Source: AWTP1-13 sp963770295 (GTDB lineage Bacteria > Pseudomonadota > Alphaproteobacteria > Rhizobiales > Hyphomicrobiaceae). From it: a stretch of DNA of 64,000 bases. The notes beneath the pieces were generated by a model that saw only the letters and a list, made by a program, of their open reading frames with translations, was not told the DNA's origin and searched no databases. The stretch covers positions 124,001 to 188,000 of the forward strand of contig CAVYPA010000017.1 in the NCBI GenBank assembly GCA_963770295.1, written 5' to 3'. The stretch's first letter is position 1; every line of letters begins with the position of its first letter. The position numbers and the translations under genes are program-made. Of this stretch, positions 62,900-64,000 are shown one piece after another.

Positions 62900-64000
62900 T
62901 CAATGCGCGTGATGCGCGCCGGCGAAGTGGTCGATGTGGTAGGGCGTCTTGGCGAGCCCGGGGCAGAAGCCGTTGACCAGGCCCTGCAGGCGTTCGAAAA
63001 GAGCCTTGTTGCCGGCGTTGAGGGCCGCAAGGCGCTCGCGCGTGGCTTCGGCTTTTTTGGCCAGCGCCGAAAGGTCGACGCCGATGGGTCGGCGGTTCTC
63101 CACCCGCATTTTTCCACCGACCATGACGGAATTGACAGCACTGCCGTCTTCGGTGTGGACCAGCTGGTTGGTCGGGTCGTTGCAGGGGATCCAGTTGATG
63201 TGGGTAAGGTCGAGGAAGACCAGGTCGGCCTTGTACCCGTTGGCTATCCTGCCGAGTTTATCGGCAAAGCCCAGCGCCCGAGCGCTGCCAACGGTAGCGG
63301 CCTGGAGGATCTCCTCGCTCCTGAGCCAGCGATCGATATCGGGTCCCTTCGCATTGGAGCCGTAGGCGGCGACGCGGAGCGACTCGTACATGTTTTGATT
63401 GTCGCAGCACGACGCCCCGTCCGTACCAATGCCGACGTTCAGCTTCCGGTCCAGCATGGTGCGCACGGCGGCGATACCATTGCCCAACAGCATGTTGCTG
63501 CCGGGATTGTGCGCCACCGAGGCGCCGTGGTCGGCAAGCCGTTGGATGTCGTCGGCATCGAGCCAGACGCCGTGCGCGGCGACGAAGTCGGGGCCGAGTA
63601 GTCCCAGGTCCTGCAGGTGTGCCGTCGGCGTCTTGCCGTACTTCTTGAGGCCGACGATCACCTGCGCCTTGGATTCCTGCACATGCGTGTGCAAGCCGAC
63701 GCCGAATTCGCGCGCAAGCTTGGCGCAGGCAAGCATGAACTCGTCACTGCAATGATGCGGGATGGTTGGCGCGACCGCGGGACGGACCAACTCGCGATCG
63801 AAGTGCCAGTCGGCGAGCACGTGACGCATCGCGGCGATACTTGCCTCATAGGGGGCGAGCTTCAGACGCTCGACGTCCTTTTGCAGGCTGGCCGGAAGGA
63901 TGTCGAGCAGGCCGGGGATGGCCTCGTAGAATGAGAGGCTCGCGACCATCGGCGCCACCACCGCCCGCAGACCCGCATCGGCATAGGCCTTGGCGCAGGC
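62900..64000 (-). CDS. Metal-dependent amidohydrolase (deaminase/chlorohydrolase-like), N-terminus outside the window
   Basis: 366 residues are visible and the frame remains open at the right edge. Metal-site elements of the amidohydrolase superfamily: VGLHTHVQESK (His and Glu), FVAAHGVWLD (His), VGIGTDGASCCDN (Asp). The GYKADLVFLDL end is the usual beta-sandwich finish. Members deaminate adenosine-type nucleosides (MTA/SAH deaminase), guanine or triazines, or hydrolyse chlorinated rings. The first HxH site of the family should lie beyond the window. It is convergent with the DHA2 gene, 59 bp apart. Confidence 0.9.
   Translation of the reverse strand, partial: ACAKAYADAGLRAVVAPMVASLSFYEAIPGLLDILPASLQKDVERLKLAPYEASIAAMRHVLADWHFDRELVRPAVAPTIPHHCSDEFMLACAKLAREFGVGLHTHVQESKAQVIVGLKKYGKTPTAHLQDLGLLGPDFVAAHGVWLDADDIQRLADHGASVAHNPGSNMLLGNGIAAVRTMLDRKLNVGIGTDGASCCDNQNMYESLRVAAYGSNAKGPDIDRWLRSEEILQAATVGSARALGFADKLGRIANGYKADLVFLDLTHINWIPCNDPTNQLVHTEDGSAVNSVMVGGKMRVENRRPIGVDLSALAKKAEATRERLAALNAGNKALFERLQGLVNGFCPGLAKTPYHIDHFAGAHHAH

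Overview
The window is a GC-rich stretch (60s percent by eye) of a bacterial chromosome, most likely an alphaproteobacterium of soil or sediment type. This rests on an HWE-type sensor kinase, a DUF6894 protein, a Ku protein, periplasmic caspase-like and Arg/Tyr/Gly-rich proteins, a tricarboxylate-type (Bug) binding protein and several oligopeptide/polyamine ABC systems. No rRNA, tRNA, phage, IS element or CRISPR array was seen. Genes are dense, mostly in short operons on both strands, with about twenty non-coding gaps of 300-700 bp.

Layout. 1-3.7 kb: TauD-type dioxygenase (cut by the window edge), Bug-family binding protein, sugar-phosphate isomerase-like protein and a divergent class III CoA transferase. 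3.9-7.6 kb: a Ku gene with broken frames, a selenoprotein of the thioredoxin/ResA-like WAxxUGC type with an in-frame UGA at 5451, and two tandem secreted paralogues. 8-15.5 kb: lactonase-type propeller, P1 (DmpA-like) peptidase, a periplasmic caspase-like protein with an unrecognised membrane partner, and a DUF2332 protein. 15.5-20.7 kb: complete oligopeptide ABC importer operon. 21-27 kb: small basic Tyr/Gly-rich protein, carbamoyltransferase, GFA protein, receiver-domain relic, MetE-C-like protein, RidA. 27.3-31.7 kb: RND pump plus adaptor. 32-33.3 kb: hydrolase fragment and an ArsR-SRPBCC pair. 33.9-38.4 kb: a 1355-residue double histidine kinase overlapping a receiver gene. 38.7-45.2 kb: flavin oxidoreductase lacking its Fe-S cysteines, a second ArsR-SRPBCC module with two DUF1801 proteins, a GNAT enzyme and small proteins. 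45.7-50.6 kb: sulfatase, tiny membrane protein, glutamine-amidotransferase-like hydrolase with an unrecognised DNA-binding-like protein, ECF sigma factor. 50.7-64 kb: EamA, MFS and AEC transporters, Tat-exported deaminase, a polyamine-type ABC operon with an amine oxidase, a DHA2 MFS pump and an amidohydrolase cut by the right edge.

The genes suggest a scavenging heterotroph that imports peptides, polyamines and organic acids, oxidises N-alkyl and amine compounds, and exports toxicants. The most distinctive element is the selenoprotein, which a standard gene caller would split at the UGA. Five other genes (Ku, secreted paralogue A, lactonase, carbamoyltransferase, DHA2 pump) carry simple frame breaks, nearly all +1. 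That pattern looks more like residual insertion errors in the assembly than parallel gene decay, so these genes are annotated as single reconstructed genes.
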